Shown here: one piece after another, positions 1-9,577 of the stretch
How the letters are laid out: each line of letters opens with the position of its first letter
How positions within the stretch are numbered: the stretch's first letter is position 1
Source: Spirosoma agri
Lineage (GTDB): Bacteria > Bacteroidota > Bacteroidia > Cytophagales > Spirosomataceae
Length of the DNA stretch: 64,000 bases
Assembly (NCBI RefSeq): GCF_010747415.1
Contig: NZ_JAAGNZ010000008.1
Span: 1-64,000 of the forward strand
Reading direction: 5' to 3'
The notes under the pieces: generated by a model
What the model was told of the DNA's origin: nothing
The model's input: the letters and a program-made list of their open reading frames with translations, nothing else
Database searches by the model: none
Program-made: the position numbers and the translations under genes

Positions 1-2011
1 TGGACAGGTGCTCTACAAACCGACCGACGGCCAGATCGTTATCGGCCAGGGCAGCGTCGGGTGTTGGCATCCCTATTCGAGCTCCCGACGTATGGTCGTT
101 CCCAAAACGGACCGTACTAAGCTGGGGGACTTTCCCGGCGGTGATCAGTTCGTCGAAGTCTTTTTCCCAGGCTTCTTCCCGTTTACTATCCAGATAACCT
201 AGATCATACCCTTTGAAAGCCGGACAAAATTTACCCGCCAGCGTTTTAATATTAGGCTTCTCCTCATCGGCAAACCAGCCGTAACTCCGGAAACTGACAC
301 CAGCCCGCAGGCAGTGGTCCCAGATGAAACCGTCGCGCGGGTGAGCAATTTCTTTCTGGCCTTCATAATCATAGGTGCCACCCCGACCGCCATAGCTGGT
401 CACCCAGTTTTTTTCAACATAATCATTAGCATACGCGGCTGATGACCAGTTATGCCCATCGGCGCTGACTTCCGCATCGACGTAAAAATTGTCTAACAGG
501 ACAAATTGTTTCGCCAGTGCGTGTTGATTGGGGGTCACTTTTTGGGGAAATAAACAAAGGGCAGCATCGCCATTCCCTTCTTTCATATCACCTAAAACCT
601 GATCGTAGGTGCGGTTTTCCTTGATGATGTAAAACACGTATTTTATCGGTGAGCGTGCCGACGGATTGGTACCGCCGACCTGCCTTGGAATGGGGTTACC
701 CGCTTCCCCTTCCGAGCGAAGTTCCTTACTTTTGGTGTACGGTGTATTGGCATAAACCAGTCGTGAATAGGCCGCTAATACATCACTGTCTGGTGTGTCG
801 ATGATCGAAAGAGTACCTTTAAATAAGCCTGCTATGTACTGAACCGGCCCAGGATTGGCCTGCGGATTTGGCCCGACTTGTTGGGGAGTTCGCGTTCGCA
901 CGGGATTTGGCCCTCTGGGGTTCGCTTTCGAGGAAAATCCTTTCCCGTTCGTGACAAATAGTTTCGATCCGATCACTTTGACCGCTGTTGGATACCAGCC
1001 GGTGGGAATAAATCCGCTGGATTGGCTGTGGCCTTTACGGGTCACATCAAACACCGCCAGACAGTTATTATCGGCGTTGGCAATGTAGAGTGTGTTCTCA
1101 TCATCACTTAGGGCCAGGCCATTGGGTGTGCTGCCTACCGGAGCATCGGGGAACAGTGACGTTGTCAGCGTTTCACTCACCTGCCGCTTGGCCACGTCAA
1201 TCAGCGCAACCGTGTTATCATTGCCGTTGGCTACAAAAAGATAGCGCCCATCGCGGGTCAACAGCAAATCATTCGGGTTTTTGTTGGTCTTGATCGTAGC
1301 CACTATTTTCGGCGTGTTGACATCAACGAGCAGCACGCGGGCACCGCCCCACAAGGATACAAAAAGCTGGTTTTTATCGGGTGATAGTATGCAGGTGTAG
1401 GCGGCAGCCCCCAGGTTTAGTTTACGGAGAACTTGCCGGGTCTTCGTATCCGCGATATAGAGCGAACTGTCCTCCTTGGTGACAACGTAAAGTCGGTTTT
1501 TGCCATCATCAACGCACAGACCCGTGGGCGAAATTTTGACAGGCCAGGGTTTGCCCAGCACAATGGGTTCTTCGGGCCGTAACTGCTGGTCTTCCAGTTT
1601 ATACACCAGAATCCGATTGTCATTCCCGCCCGACGCGTACACGTGCGTTTCATCGTCACTGAACGCCAGGCCCAGATACGATTTTCCAACCCGAACGGTA
1701 TCGAGAATTTGTTCTGTACGGGCATCCAGTAAGGTAATGCTCTGCGTACTTTGCCCATTGTTGGTAACGGCTAAGTATTTTTTGGAAGGAGACACCACCA
1801 GGTTTAGGGGCAAGTCATCCAGATCAAGACTTCGTCCGGGTGGTGTGAGGGCCCAGCCATTGGGTAAATTGACCCGCTTAGCCGCTAGTTTTTTATACAC
1901 CTCGGCTTCCTGCGTTGTCTGGGTGGTGCTATTTTTTCGGTGGCATCCCGCCAGTATCGACAGAAAAAGAAGTACACCAATGCTGTAAAGAGCAGTTGAC
2001 CGGTTTATCAT
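1..2011 (-). CDS. YncE-type beta-propeller / phosphoesterase lipoprotein (3' part beyond left edge)
   Basis: The frame is open from the ATG at 2011 to the left edge (670 codons), so the C-terminus is missing. The N-terminus is a lipoprotein signal with lipobox LAGC (Cys23). Residues about 60-400 form a YVTN/YncE-like beta-propeller with repeated blades such as LFVANGNDNTVALIDV. From about residue 450 it switches to a phosphoesterase (alkaline-phosphatase superfamily) domain, seen in IIKENRTYDQVLGDM and in VSADGHNWSS near residue 517. This two-domain protein is common in Bacteroidota and Acidobacteria and is annotated as a bifunctional YncE/alkaline phosphatase family protein; its substrate is not established. 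It is probably anchored in the outer membrane facing the periplasm or surface. The next gene upstream (a TonB receptor) is separated by a hairpin terminator, so this gene probably has its own promoter. Confidence 0.85.
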   Translation of the reverse strand, partial: MINRSTALYSIGVLLFLSILAGCHRKNSTTQTTQEAEVYKKLAAKRVNLPNGWALTPPGRSLDLDDLPLNLVVSPSKKYLAVTNNGQSTQSITLLDARTEQILDTVRVGKSYLGLAFSDDETHVYASGGNDNRILVYKLEDQQLRPEEPIVLGKPWPVKISPTGLCVDDGKNRLYVVTKEDSSLYIADTKTRQVLRKLNLGAAAYTCILSPDKNQLFVSLWGGARVLLVDVNTPKIVATIKTNKNPNDLLLTRDGRYLFVANGNDNTVALIDVAKRQVSETLTTSLFPDAPVGSTPNGLALSDDENTLYIANADNNCLAVFDVTRKGHSQSSGFIPTGWYPTAVKVIGSKLFVTNGKGFSSKANPRGPNPVRTRTPQQVGPNPQANPGPVQYIAGLFKGTLSIIDTPDSDVLAAYSRLVYANTPYTKSKELRSEGEAGNPIPRQVGGTNPSARSPIKYVFYIIKENRTYDQVLGDMKEGNGDAALCLFPQKVTPNQHALAKQFVLLDNFYVDAEVSADGHNWSSAAYANDYVEKNWVTSYGGRGGTYDYEGQKEIAHPRDGFIWDHCLRAGVSFRSYGWFADEEKPNIKTLAGKFCPAFKGYDLGYLDSKREEAWEKDFDELITAGKVPQLSTVRFGNDHTSGARIGMPTPDAALADNDLAVGRFVEHLS

Positions 2012-2082
2012 GTGAGGAAAGGAATAAACTTGTTTTAAGGTAATCCCGATTACGCCAAATTCTACTGAATTCGTCGTGTATA

Positions 2083-2119
2083 CTAAACGAGGTTACCTAA
2101 GTCAGGCAACCTCGTTTAG
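2083..2119 (-). terminator. Hairpin terminator after the TonB receptor gene
   Basis: Perfect 12-bp inverted repeat (2083-2094 and 2108-2119, arm CTAAACGAGGTT) with a 13-nt loop. It lies 43 bp past the receptor stop codon, between two co-directional genes. No clear U-tract follows, so its strength is uncertain. Confidence 0.6.
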
Positions 2120-2161
2120 GCAGTAACGCTTTATCGCACGAAGGAACTACGTGGGTTCCGC

Positions 2162-5100
2162 TTAGAACCCGTACCGCACGCCCAGCTGGAATTGGTAAGG
2201 GTTACCGCTCAGGCCTGATACGCCCGCGTTGGTATTGACGGCGTACTTGTAGTTGTTCGTAGACGAATCGAAGCCCGATCGGGTCAGCAACGAGGTAGCA
2301 CCCAGCGCATGGTTGACCCCCCACGCTTTGTTGATCAGGTTAGCCGTATTGAACAGGTCGCCCGATAGTTCGAGGTACTGATTACGAAACGTTTTGACTT
2401 TGTAGGTCAGGCGCATATCCAGGGTTCCGTAGAATGGATTTACCCCGCCGTTGCGTTCGGCAATCTTCCCAAAGCTGTTCCGAATGTAATCCTTCGCGCT
2501 GTTTTCGACGTTCGGATTGTTCAGAATGGCGTTGATTCCTTCTCTCAAGTACTGGGGCGTTTCGGCGTTGTTCGGATCGTAGACATAAGCCAGGTCGTTA
2601 GACTCGACAAAATCGCCGTTGATGTTGCCATTCACCACCATCGAGTAGCGCGTGCCGCTCAGACCAGAGAAACGGAAGCCAAGGTTGAAACCGTAAAACG
2701 TAGGCGTATTACCGTACACAACGATCTTCGTCCGAAACTGGTTATCAGAATAGTTCATCTGATTCAGCACGCGCGGATCGCCCGCCGTGTACTGGACCAG
2801 CGTAGCCGTGTTCGCTACGTTTCCATTGTAGGACGTATTATCCTTTGTATCGTTCCAGGTATACGAGAACGCGATCTCGCCATCCTTGAAATACCGGTAG
2901 TTTCCGTCGACCACAACCGCCATCTGATTCACTTTTCCCAGACTGCTTAATTCCAGCACCCGGCCTACTTCGGTCGTTTTCCGACCCAATGTCCAGTTCT
3001 GGGATCCGTTAGACGTTAAGATAGACGAAGCCGGTACGTACACAGGACGATTAGCTTCCTGCGACAGCGTAAAGTACGGCTGATCGACCATGTTCTTGTC
3101 CGTATACGTGTAGTTGTTACGGGCAAACGACATGTACCCTGCAATGCTCATCCGGAAGTTGGGGCTAAAGAAGTGGCTGTACGATCCGTTGACTTTATAC
3201 ACGGTTGGCACTTTGGCGTCTTTACCGTTCATGTTGATCGTGTACAGCTTGGGCACATTGGGGTTGTTGATCAGATCGAGGCCCGGTGCCGAAGCCGGAT
3301 TGGCGCGATAAGCCGGGAAGTTAGGCGTCGGCACCAGATTACCAGTTACGTCGATGCTGGCAATGCGGCTACCGTCGAAGACCATGTTGTTGATCATCGA
3401 GTACGGGTTGAGGGCCGAGCCCAGAATGCCGCCACCCAGGCGGATGATGTCCCGGCCATCCTGACGAACATCCCAGGTTGCCTGAATGCGTGGTTGAACT
3501 TGCAGCGTCGCCAGTTTATTGTCAGTCCGCAAACCCAGCGTGTTGAACACCGTCTGGTTAAACGTTGGCTTGGTCAGGTAATCGGTATAATCGATCCGGA
3601 CACCCGCCGTAACGTTCAGGCCGGGCGCTACCGTCGTCTGCGCCTGTGCGTAGATATTCGGCACCAGTACGTTGAATTTGACATTGGGCGTGTTGGTCAG
3701 GTAAACGTCGCGCGTGAACCGGAAAGGGGCCAGGTTGTTGAAGGCGGTCAGTCCCGTATACCAGAACCGGCCGTTTGTTTCACTACCATAAATCGAATTC
3801 TGATTGCTGAACGTCAGACCACCACCAAACGTAAAGTTGAATTTGTTGGTATTCACGTACACGTTGTTGACCAGCTGAACGAGGTGGTTGTTGAAGTAGT
3901 CGCCACCATAACGCTGACCGCCCAACTGAATGTTTGTATACAGCGTTTTGGTCGAATCGGTCGGGTTGACAGACGCTACGTTCGCGACGGTAGCCCGTGG
4001 AATATTCATTTCGGGCAACTGCGGATTGGTATACATTTGGTTGTATTCCCAAAAATGCTGAAGCTTCAGCTCATTGGTCACTTTCGGGCTAATCGTGGTC
4101 CGAAGTGAAGCCAGCAAACTGTTATTGGCGCTCTTACGGGTGCTGTACACCTCGTACATATTGATCGTCGTGTTGTCACCGTCCGACTGATTATCCAGGT
4201 CGTAGATGTAGTTGTTGCGGATCGTCAGCAGATTTTTGGCGTTGATCTGCCAGTCGATCCGACCAAATAGCGCGTGCGTATTCTTAAACCGGGTAAACTG
4301 GCCAAACTGAGGTTGGTTGCCAACACCGTATTTGCTGCGGGCAATGCTCAGAAACTGGTCTTCGGTAGCTTGTGTCACGTTGTAACGCAGCGCGTCGGCG
4401 GTCGATTGAATCGGCGCGATCAGCAGCGGTTGTGTACTGGCCTGCCGGTCCCAGGCAACGAAGAAATGGAGTTTATCTTTGATGATGGGGCCACCCAGCG
4501 AGAAGCCATACTGCGCCGTGTTGAAGGGTAGATTTCTAGGCTGTTGATTAAGCCCGTACGGACTCGATAGCCCGCTTGTCCGCAGAAAGTTGAAGGCGCT
4601 CCCGCTAAGTTTGTTCGTACCCGACTTGGTAACGCTACTGATGGTACCCCCACCGGCGTTTCCGTACGTGACGTCATACTGGTTGGTTACTACCTGAAAT
4701 TCCCGAACAGCCTCCATCGTAATCGAATAAGCGCCCGTAGGCTGCCCACCGGCAATCGTGCTTCGTGCGGCCATACCATCGATAGTGAAATTGGTCGCCG
4801 ATCCCAACTGGCCACCCAAACTGTTACCGGTGCTCAAGGGCGACAGGTCAGACAGCGTTGAGAAGTTCCGACCGTTAACGGGTAGTCGGTTGATGTCTTT
4901 GGCGGTAACCGCCGTCGACGTACCGATGTTTTCAATCTTGTTCGCTAACGAATTAGCCGAAACGTTAACGGCTGCCAGTTCATTGGTGTTATCAACCAGC
5001 TTGAAAGCAACTCTCAGCAAATCGCCCTGGTTGAGTGCAAATCCGGTCTGGGTTTGCGTAGCCATCCCGACAAACTGGACAGTGATGGAATAGGGCGAGC

Positions 5101-5320
5101 CTAGCGGTAGTTCTTTCAGGCGAAATTCGCCTTTCTCGTTGGATACCGTACCGGCTTTGAAACCGGTCGATTCATTCTTAACCTGGACCGTCGCCATTTC
5201 CAACGGCTTTCCGGCCTGATCGGTCACCTTTCCATAGATGCCCGCCAGATTGGTTTGCGCTTTCGAGAGATGGACTGTAAATAGGAAAAATACAAAAACA
5301 AACTTTGAAAAGTTGACCAT
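2162..5320 (-). CDS. TonB-dependent receptor with carboxypeptidase-regulatory N-domain
   Basis: Outer-membrane transporter/receptor of 1052 residues. The start is placed at 5320 because a good signal peptide begins there (MVNFSKFVFVFFLF, cleavage near SKAQ); an upstream in-frame start would bury the signal. Residues about 23-105 form a CarboxypepD_reg-like beta-sandwich (GKVTDQAGKPLEMATVQV). A plug domain follows (NRLPVNGRNFSTLSDL, then FTIDGMAARST), and then a long beta-barrel ending in an aromatic residue (GVRYGF). The build matches the Oar-like, TonB-dependent carboxypeptidase-regulatory receptor group of Bacteroidota rather than SusC, and no SusD partner is next to it. The substrate cannot be read from sequence. 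An OmpR-type two-component system lies 230 bp upstream on the same strand and could control it; that is inference. Confidence 0.9.
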   Translation of the reverse strand: MVNFSKFVFVFFLFTVHLSKAQTNLAGIYGKVTDQAGKPLEMATVQVKNESTGFKAGTVSNEKGEFRLKELPLGSPYSITVQFVGMATQTQTGFALNQGDLLRVAFKLVDNTNELAAVNVSANSLANKIENIGTSTAVTAKDINRLPVNGRNFSTLSDLSPLSTGNSLGGQLGSATNFTIDGMAARSTIAGGQPTGAYSITMEAVREFQVVTNQYDVTYGNAGGGTISSVTKSGTNKLSGSAFNFLRTSGLSSPYGLNQQPRNLPFNTAQYGFSLGGPIIKDKLHFFVAWDRQASTQPLLIAPIQSTADALRYNVTQATEDQFLSIARSKYGVGNQPQFGQFTRFKNTHALFGRIDWQINAKNLLTIRNNYIYDLDNQSDGDNTTINMYEVYSTRKSANNSLLASLRTTISPKVTNELKLQHFWEYNQMYTNPQLPEMNIPRATVANVASVNPTDSTKTLYTNIQLGGQRYGGDYFNNHLVQLVNNVYVNTNKFNFTFGGGLTFSNQNSIYGSETNGRFWYTGLTAFNNLAPFRFTRDVYLTNTPNVKFNVLVPNIYAQAQTTVAPGLNVTAGVRIDYTDYLTKPTFNQTVFNTLGLRTDNKLATLQVQPRIQATWDVRQDGRDIIRLGGGILGSALNPYSMINNMVFDGSRIASIDVTGNLVPTPNFPAYRANPASAPGLDLINNPNVPKLYTINMNGKDAKVPTVYKVNGSYSHFFSPNFRMSIAGYMSFARNNYTYTDKNMVDQPYFTLSQEANRPVYVPASSILTSNGSQNWTLGRKTTEVGRVLELSSLGKVNQMAVVVDGNYRYFKDGEIAFSYTWNDTKDNTSYNGNVANTATLVQYTAGDPRVLNQMNYSDNQFRTKIVVYGNTPTFYGFNLGFRFSGLSGTRYSMVVNGNINGDFVESNDLAYVYDPNNAETPQYLREGINAILNNPNVENSAKDYIRNSFGKIAERNGGVNPFYGTLDMRLTYKVKTFRNQYLELSGDLFNTANLINKAWGVNHALGATSLLTRSGFDSSTNNYKYAVNTNAGVSGLSGNPYQFQLGVRYGF

Positions 5321-5552
5321 TAATTCGGGAATTTCGTTTCCCCAAAGGTCTCTATGCAAGATTTCCTGTACGTAATGCGTATGTTATTTTACATTGAATA
5401 AAACAGGGGTAGTATTTACAGCAAATAAACATTGATTTTCACGGACGGGTTATACGCCTTGCCCGATTACCAGCCCTCCACTCATATACGACTTTTCGTC
5501 AAGGCTTAAGCTATTAACGCAATCGAGAATAAAGCTGTCTGTGTTGGTTCAA

Positions 5553-6242
5553 TCAGCAAATCAACTTATAGCCTACTCCTCTCAGGTTGACAATTTCAAC
5601 AGAACGATCCGCCCTCAGGTGCTTACGCAATTTGGTAATAAAGACGTCCATCGTACGAGCGTTGTAAATAGTATCGTCCCCCCACAGCATTAACAGAACC
5701 TGCTTTCGAGCCAAGACCTGATTTCTGTGGCCGTACAGCAATTGCAGGAGTTGAGTTTCCCGGTGGGACAATCGAATGTTTTTCTGGTTGGGGAACAGTA
5801 GCATTTGTGTGTGAGGAACGAATTGATACTGACCAATCGGCAGGGTCGTTTCAGCCGCCGGAACGGGATTAATATTCCTGCGCAACAACTCATTGACCCG
5901 CAAAAACAGTTCGTCTAGGCTGAATGGTTTTTTCAGGTAATCATTACCCCCGCTGCTATATCCTTCAATGACATCTTTATCGGCTACGCGGGCGGTTAGA
6001 AAAAGTACAGGAACCTGACTGTTCAACGTCCGTATCTGCTTGACCAGTGTAAACCCGTCCAGTTGGGGCAACATGACATCAACAATACACAATGAAAACA
6101 GCTCTTGCCCAAACAGACGAAACGCATTTCGGCCATCACCAACCAGGCTAACCTGATAGCTGCGTTGCTCTAAACTGTCCTTGATGACCTTGGCCAGAAA
6201 GGGTTCATCTTCAACCAATAGAATGTGGGTTGACTCCATCAT
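5553..6242 (-). CDS. OmpR/PhoB-family response regulator
   Basis: DNA-binding response regulator, 229 residues. The receiver domain (residues 6-118) has the acidic pocket VEDE at 10-13, the phosphoacceptor Asp55 in CIVDVMLP and the conserved Lys105 in YLKKP. A winged-helix Trans_reg_C domain fills residues about 134-229, including SHRETQLLQLL and ARTMDVFITKLRKHL, and ends at VNLRGVGYKLIC. Its start overlaps the stop of the upstream kinase gene by 4 bp (6239-6242, ATGA), so the two are translationally coupled and form a cognate pair. Likely targets are the TonB receptor downstream or the TlpA-DUF3738 gene transcribed divergently from the kinase; neither is proven. Confidence 0.93.
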   Translation of the reverse strand: MMESTHILLVEDEPFLAKVIKDSLEQRSYQVSLVGDGRNAFRLFGQELFSLCIVDVMLPQLDGFTLVKQIRTLNSQVPVLFLTARVADKDVIEGYSSGGNDYLKKPFSLDELFLRVNELLRRNINPVPAAETTLPIGQYQFVPHTQMLLFPNQKNIRLSHRETQLLQLLYGHRNQVLARKQVLLMLWGDDTIYNARTMDVFITKLRKHLRADRSVEIVNLRGVGYKLIC

Positions 6243-7705
6243 AGCAAAGGCAGCTTAACGGTAAACTGGCTACCTGTCGGCTCATTAGCGCCAACGGTTA
6301 CTGAACCCCGGTGTTGTCGGAGCACCTTATTTACGTAACTCAGTCCCAGTCCATAGCCTTTCACATTATGCACATTCCCCTGAGGTACCCGGAAGAAAGG
6401 GTCAAATACTTTGGTTCGATATTCAGTGGGTATGCCCACCCCGTTATCAGCAAACCTAATCTCCACCCAGCGGTTTGTGGCCATCAGGCTAATGGTGAGC
6501 CGAAGATTAGGGGATGCGTACTTCAGCGCATTGTCGATTATGTTGGTGAATACGGTTAACAAACTAATGGCTTCGCCGAATACCAGTAAGGCTTCCTGGG
6601 GCGCTTCACAGGTAATGGTAGCCTGTTGATCGGCAAACCGGATGGCCATATCCCCGATCGCTTTATCGATCAACCCATGTAGCTCAACGGGTTGCCAGTT
6701 TTGGGTAGTCCCTGCCACGAACCGATTGGCGTTTAAAATCCGGGCCGTCAGGTTCGTCAATTTCTCCGTCTGATAACCGATAATATCCAGATATTCTTGC
6801 TGTCTAGCTGGCTCATAATCGAACGCTTTCAGAGCCTCAGCTGTGATCTTAATAGAAGCAATCGGGGTGTTCAGTTCATGGGTCATGTTGTTGATGAAAT
6901 CATCTTTCAACCCGGCCAGTTTATGCTGCGAAAGCAATGTCTTGGCCGTATAACCGAAGCAAATCAGACAAACAGCGATCAGACTAAATGTGGACAAAAT
7001 GACCCACTTCATCGTCTTTAGGAAGTAGCTGTCTGGGCTCTCAAAAGTAGCCTGTACCAGTTCCTTTCGATAAGGCCTGCGGAAATCAGCATTGACGGGC
7101 CGGGTGAGGAAAACTCGGCCGGAGGTATCCCGCGAATTGAGACTAAAGGAAGTCCTGATAGCCTTCGATAGAAGGATCTTTCGGTAAATGCTATCTAGGC
7201 TGTGCAGCCGCACACGACTTTTGTCAAAAGCTTTGGTTAAGCGGTCACCCAAACGAGGAGTATAGTAATAGACAGTCCCTTTTTTTAAATCACTTTTGAC
7301 TATCCTATCACCAAAGTGGTCGATGAGTATCTGCCTGGCTTCAGGCGTTATATGCTTGAGTTTGGCGTTGAAGTCTGTTATGCCAAACGATAGCCCCTTA
7401 CTCCCCGGAAATTTTGGATACCGGTCGTTGATGTGAAAGACAGTATTGCTATCGCGATTCTGGGTGTCGCAGGTAATACGAATAAACGACGTATCCGCCA
7501 GCCAGCCTTTGACCTGATCGACCAGTTGCTGGTGACGCTGGTCCATCTCCAAATCAACCGCCGTGTTCAGCGACTCGTTTATATCCCGCCCAAAGGTGTA
7601 GGCTGTGCTTCGGTAATTCTGATAATTCCAGAACAGTTGTAGTCCGATTATGCCGATGACGCACAACGACATAAGCACCAGGATCCAGTTTATGTGCTTT
7701 TTCAT
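6239..7705 (-). CDS. Sensor histidine kinase
   Basis: Inner-membrane kinase of 488 residues, partner of the response regulator at 5553-6242. TM1 covers about residues 7-26 and TM2 about 234-255. Between them is a periplasmic sensor region of about 205 residues with no recognised domain. The HisKA H-box is NNMTHELNTP with His276. The HATPase part follows with N-box NIIDNALKYA, G1 box DNGVGIP and G2 GYGLGLSYV. No clear HAMP domain is visible between TM2 and HisKA. The gene starts at ATG 7705, and a 124-bp divergent spacer separates it from the TlpA-like gene. Confidence 0.92.
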   Translation of the reverse strand: MKKHINWILVLMSLCVIGIIGLQLFWNYQNYRSTAYTFGRDINESLNTAVDLEMDQRHQQLVDQVKGWLADTSFIRITCDTQNRDSNTVFHINDRYPKFPGSKGLSFGITDFNAKLKHITPEARQILIDHFGDRIVKSDLKKGTVYYYTPRLGDRLTKAFDKSRVRLHSLDSIYRKILLSKAIRTSFSLNSRDTSGRVFLTRPVNADFRRPYRKELVQATFESPDSYFLKTMKWVILSTFSLIAVCLICFGYTAKTLLSQHKLAGLKDDFINNMTHELNTPIASIKITAEALKAFDYEPARQQEYLDIIGYQTEKLTNLTARILNANRFVAGTTQNWQPVELHGLIDKAIGDMAIRFADQQATITCEAPQEALLVFGEAISLLTVFTNIIDNALKYASPNLRLTISLMATNRWVEIRFADNGVGIPTEYRTKVFDPFFRVPQGNVHNVKGYGLGLSYVNKVLRQHRGSVTVGANEPTGSQFTVKLPLL

Positions 7706-7783
7706 CGGACTAAAATTACACCACCTTTACCCTAATCAGCAGCGCATTAACACTAATTAAGGGAGTTTAACGGCGATTAACCA

Positions 7784-7811
7784 TTGGGGGCTACTTTTCG
7801 TGGGACTTTTG
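7784..7811 (+). promoter_or_regulatory. Possible Bacteroidota-type promoter for the TlpA-DUF3738 gene
   Basis: TTG at 7784-7786 (-33 like), a 17-bp spacer, then GACTTTTG at 7804-7811, matching 7 of 8 positions of the Bacteroidota -7 consensus TAnnTTTG. The ATG follows at 7830. Confidence 0.4.
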
Positions 7812-7829
7812 TAGGCAAACAAAAAACAC

Positions 7830-9017
7830 ATGAAAAAGCTGATTGTATGCCTGTTGCTTACCGCTCACTGGGGTTTTGCTCAGCCCAAAAATGGGCAGTC
7901 AGTACCCAATATAGCGTTCAATACGGTGTTGAACGCACCCGTAAAAGCAACCACCCTGGAGCAACTAAAGGGTAAGATTGTCCTGATCGAGTTCTGGGCC
8001 ACCTGGTGCGGTTCCTGCCTGGAAGCGATGCCTCATTTAAAGCAGTTGCAACAAAAATACCCCCAGACTGTACAGGTCATCGCGGTAACCAACGAAACAC
8101 CTAAACGCACCAGGCAGTACTTGGCCTCCCGCCCCTCCAATCTATGGTTCGCCGTAGATTCGAGCCAATCAATTGCGGGTATTTTCCCTCACCAGCTTAT
8201 CCCTCATACGGTTTTAATTGGCCCTGATGGCAAGCTGATTGCTCAAACGATGCCCCAGTCGATTACGAACGGGGTGATCGATAGTCTACTGAATCAACAG
8301 CGTACCCATCTTCCCCAAAAAATAGACAATTCCCTAACCTACGAGGAAATACTAAAAACCTACTTCAATGCAGCGGATACCGTACGGAATCGGTTTGTCA
8401 TGCAGGCTGAGATTAAAGGATCACCGGGCCTTCATACAACCCATCTCAACGATTCTGTCTTCAAAAACCGTCGCCTGACGTGTCTGAACCTGCCGTTGAC
8501 AACGCTTTACCGGATTGCCTACGGTAACTTTCCGTATAAACGAACCATCAACAAAACGGGCAGTACCGATGCAGCTTCGGTCTATTGTCTTGATCTGATT
8601 GTACCCAATCAGGATCAGTTACTACCTGCTTTGCGAAGAGAGCTATCCAGCCGATTTGATATGCAAATCAAAGTAGATCCTCTGTTAAAAGAGGTAAACC
8701 TCTTACGAATAACGGATCAGGCGAAATTCAACCGAATCCCTCGAAATAAATCCGGCCAGCGGACCTACTATTCACGTCATGGCGAGATTGATCAACATGC
8801 CATAACGATGGTTGATTTCGCGGACTATTTGGAGACGTACGGAGTAGGTAAATCGTTGGTCATAGATGAAACACGAAATGCAGAAAAGTTAGATATTAAG
8901 TTTTCCTTTCAACCTGAAGATCCTAAAAGCCTCCTTGCCATTCTCTCCGAGATGGGTTTGTCGCTAGTAAAGGAACAGCGAAAAGTTGACATGCTCGTCT
9001 TACATAATCCACAATGA
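7830..9017 (+). CDS. TlpA-like thioredoxin fused to a DUF3738-like domain
   Basis: Secreted or periplasmic protein of 395 residues. A signal peptide (residues 1-18, ending GFAQ) precedes a TlpA/AhpC-type thioredoxin domain (about 24-165) with redox motif WATWCGSC (Cys60, Cys63). The cis-Pro region is seen in PHTVLIGPDG. The C-terminal half (about 185-395) resembles DUF3738, the soil-associated TIGR03435 family: ITMVDFADYL, then a VIDETR segment, then SEMGLSLVKEQRKVDMLVL at the end. The expected role is thiol-disulfide reduction in the envelope; the DUF3738 part has no known function. It is divergent from the two-component system at 5553-7705, a layout often meaning shared regulation. The WCGSC motif differs from the commoner WCxPC, since Ser replaces Pro, which should alter redox potential. 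Confidence 0.85.
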   Translation: MKKLIVCLLLTAHWGFAQPKNGQSVPNIAFNTVLNAPVKATTLEQLKGKIVLIEFWATWCGSCLEAMPHLKQLQQKYPQTVQVIAVTNETPKRTRQYLASRPSNLWFAVDSSQSIAGIFPHQLIPHTVLIGPDGKLIAQTMPQSITNGVIDSLLNQQRTHLPQKIDNSLTYEEILKTYFNAADTVRNRFVMQAEIKGSPGLHTTHLNDSVFKNRRLTCLNLPLTTLYRIAYGNFPYKRTINKTGSTDAASVYCLDLIVPNQDQLLPALRRELSSRFDMQIKVDPLLKEVNLLRITDQAKFNRIPRNKSGQRTYYSRHGEIDQHAITMVDFADYLETYGVGKSLVIDETRNAEKLDIKFSFQPEDPKSLLAILSEMGLSLVKEQRKVDMLVLHNPQ

Positions 9018-9577
9018 ATGGCTTAAAAAGAAGTTCATAGTTTGCTGATAGACGAATTTTCAGTCATCGACAACTACTCACAACTGCTTCGTCACTCGAC
9101 CCTAAAATCGTCGCGCAATCCAGAATGATGCTGGGTAGTTGCCAGATCAAGGGCAAGACCTGTGTTTTCATTCAGGTCCTAAACAAGTCTACTTTTACGT
9201 TAATCATGCAGTAATTGGTGAGAATTATCACTAATTACTGTTTCCTACCCGAAAGTACTTAGTTAGCTTCGTCTCATATAAAGCTCTTTTCGTGCGATAG
9301 CTGTTTACACTGCTTTAAGCAAACGACGGCTACGGCCGACCGTGAACTATCCGCCCGGCGGCCCGGTCCTTTTCCGCAGAACTACCCCACGATGCCCTAT
9401 CGGTTAGTTGCCTCCACGGATAGACTTGGTACCTGCGATTTCCACCGATTTTAGGTCGGCTTTTTACTAAAAAGCCGATCGTGCTGAATGACCCATTGCT
9501 TGACCGGTCTGCAATCAACCTATGTGCCGTCCAGCGCCTGGCTAGCGATACCCCGTTTAACCTAGCTTCGGGGTTTG
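9018..9577. other. Intergenic stretch without a supported gene
   Basis: No reading frame here has recognisable protein similarity. The second half (9330-9570) is GC-rich and may be decayed coding DNA, but frames are short and interrupted. It contains a strong small hairpin at 9456-9478. Confidence 0.5.
9456..9478. repeat. Short perfect hairpin
   Basis: 10-bp perfect stem TCGGCTTTTT / AAAAAGCCGA with a 3-nt loop. It lies about 100 bp past the end of the truncated primase-like frame and could act as a terminator for leftward transcription. Confidence 0.45.

Noticed and set aside
3173-4108. Long plus-strand frame of 311 codons
   Set aside because: It is antisense to the TonB receptor gene, has no family similarity and follows from that gene's codon bias.
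9340-9380. Similarity to 30590-30620 (shared GCCGGGCGGATA on opposite strands) as copies of an insertion sequence
   Set aside because: Only about 12 bp match and no terminal repeats or transposase frames are visible at either place.
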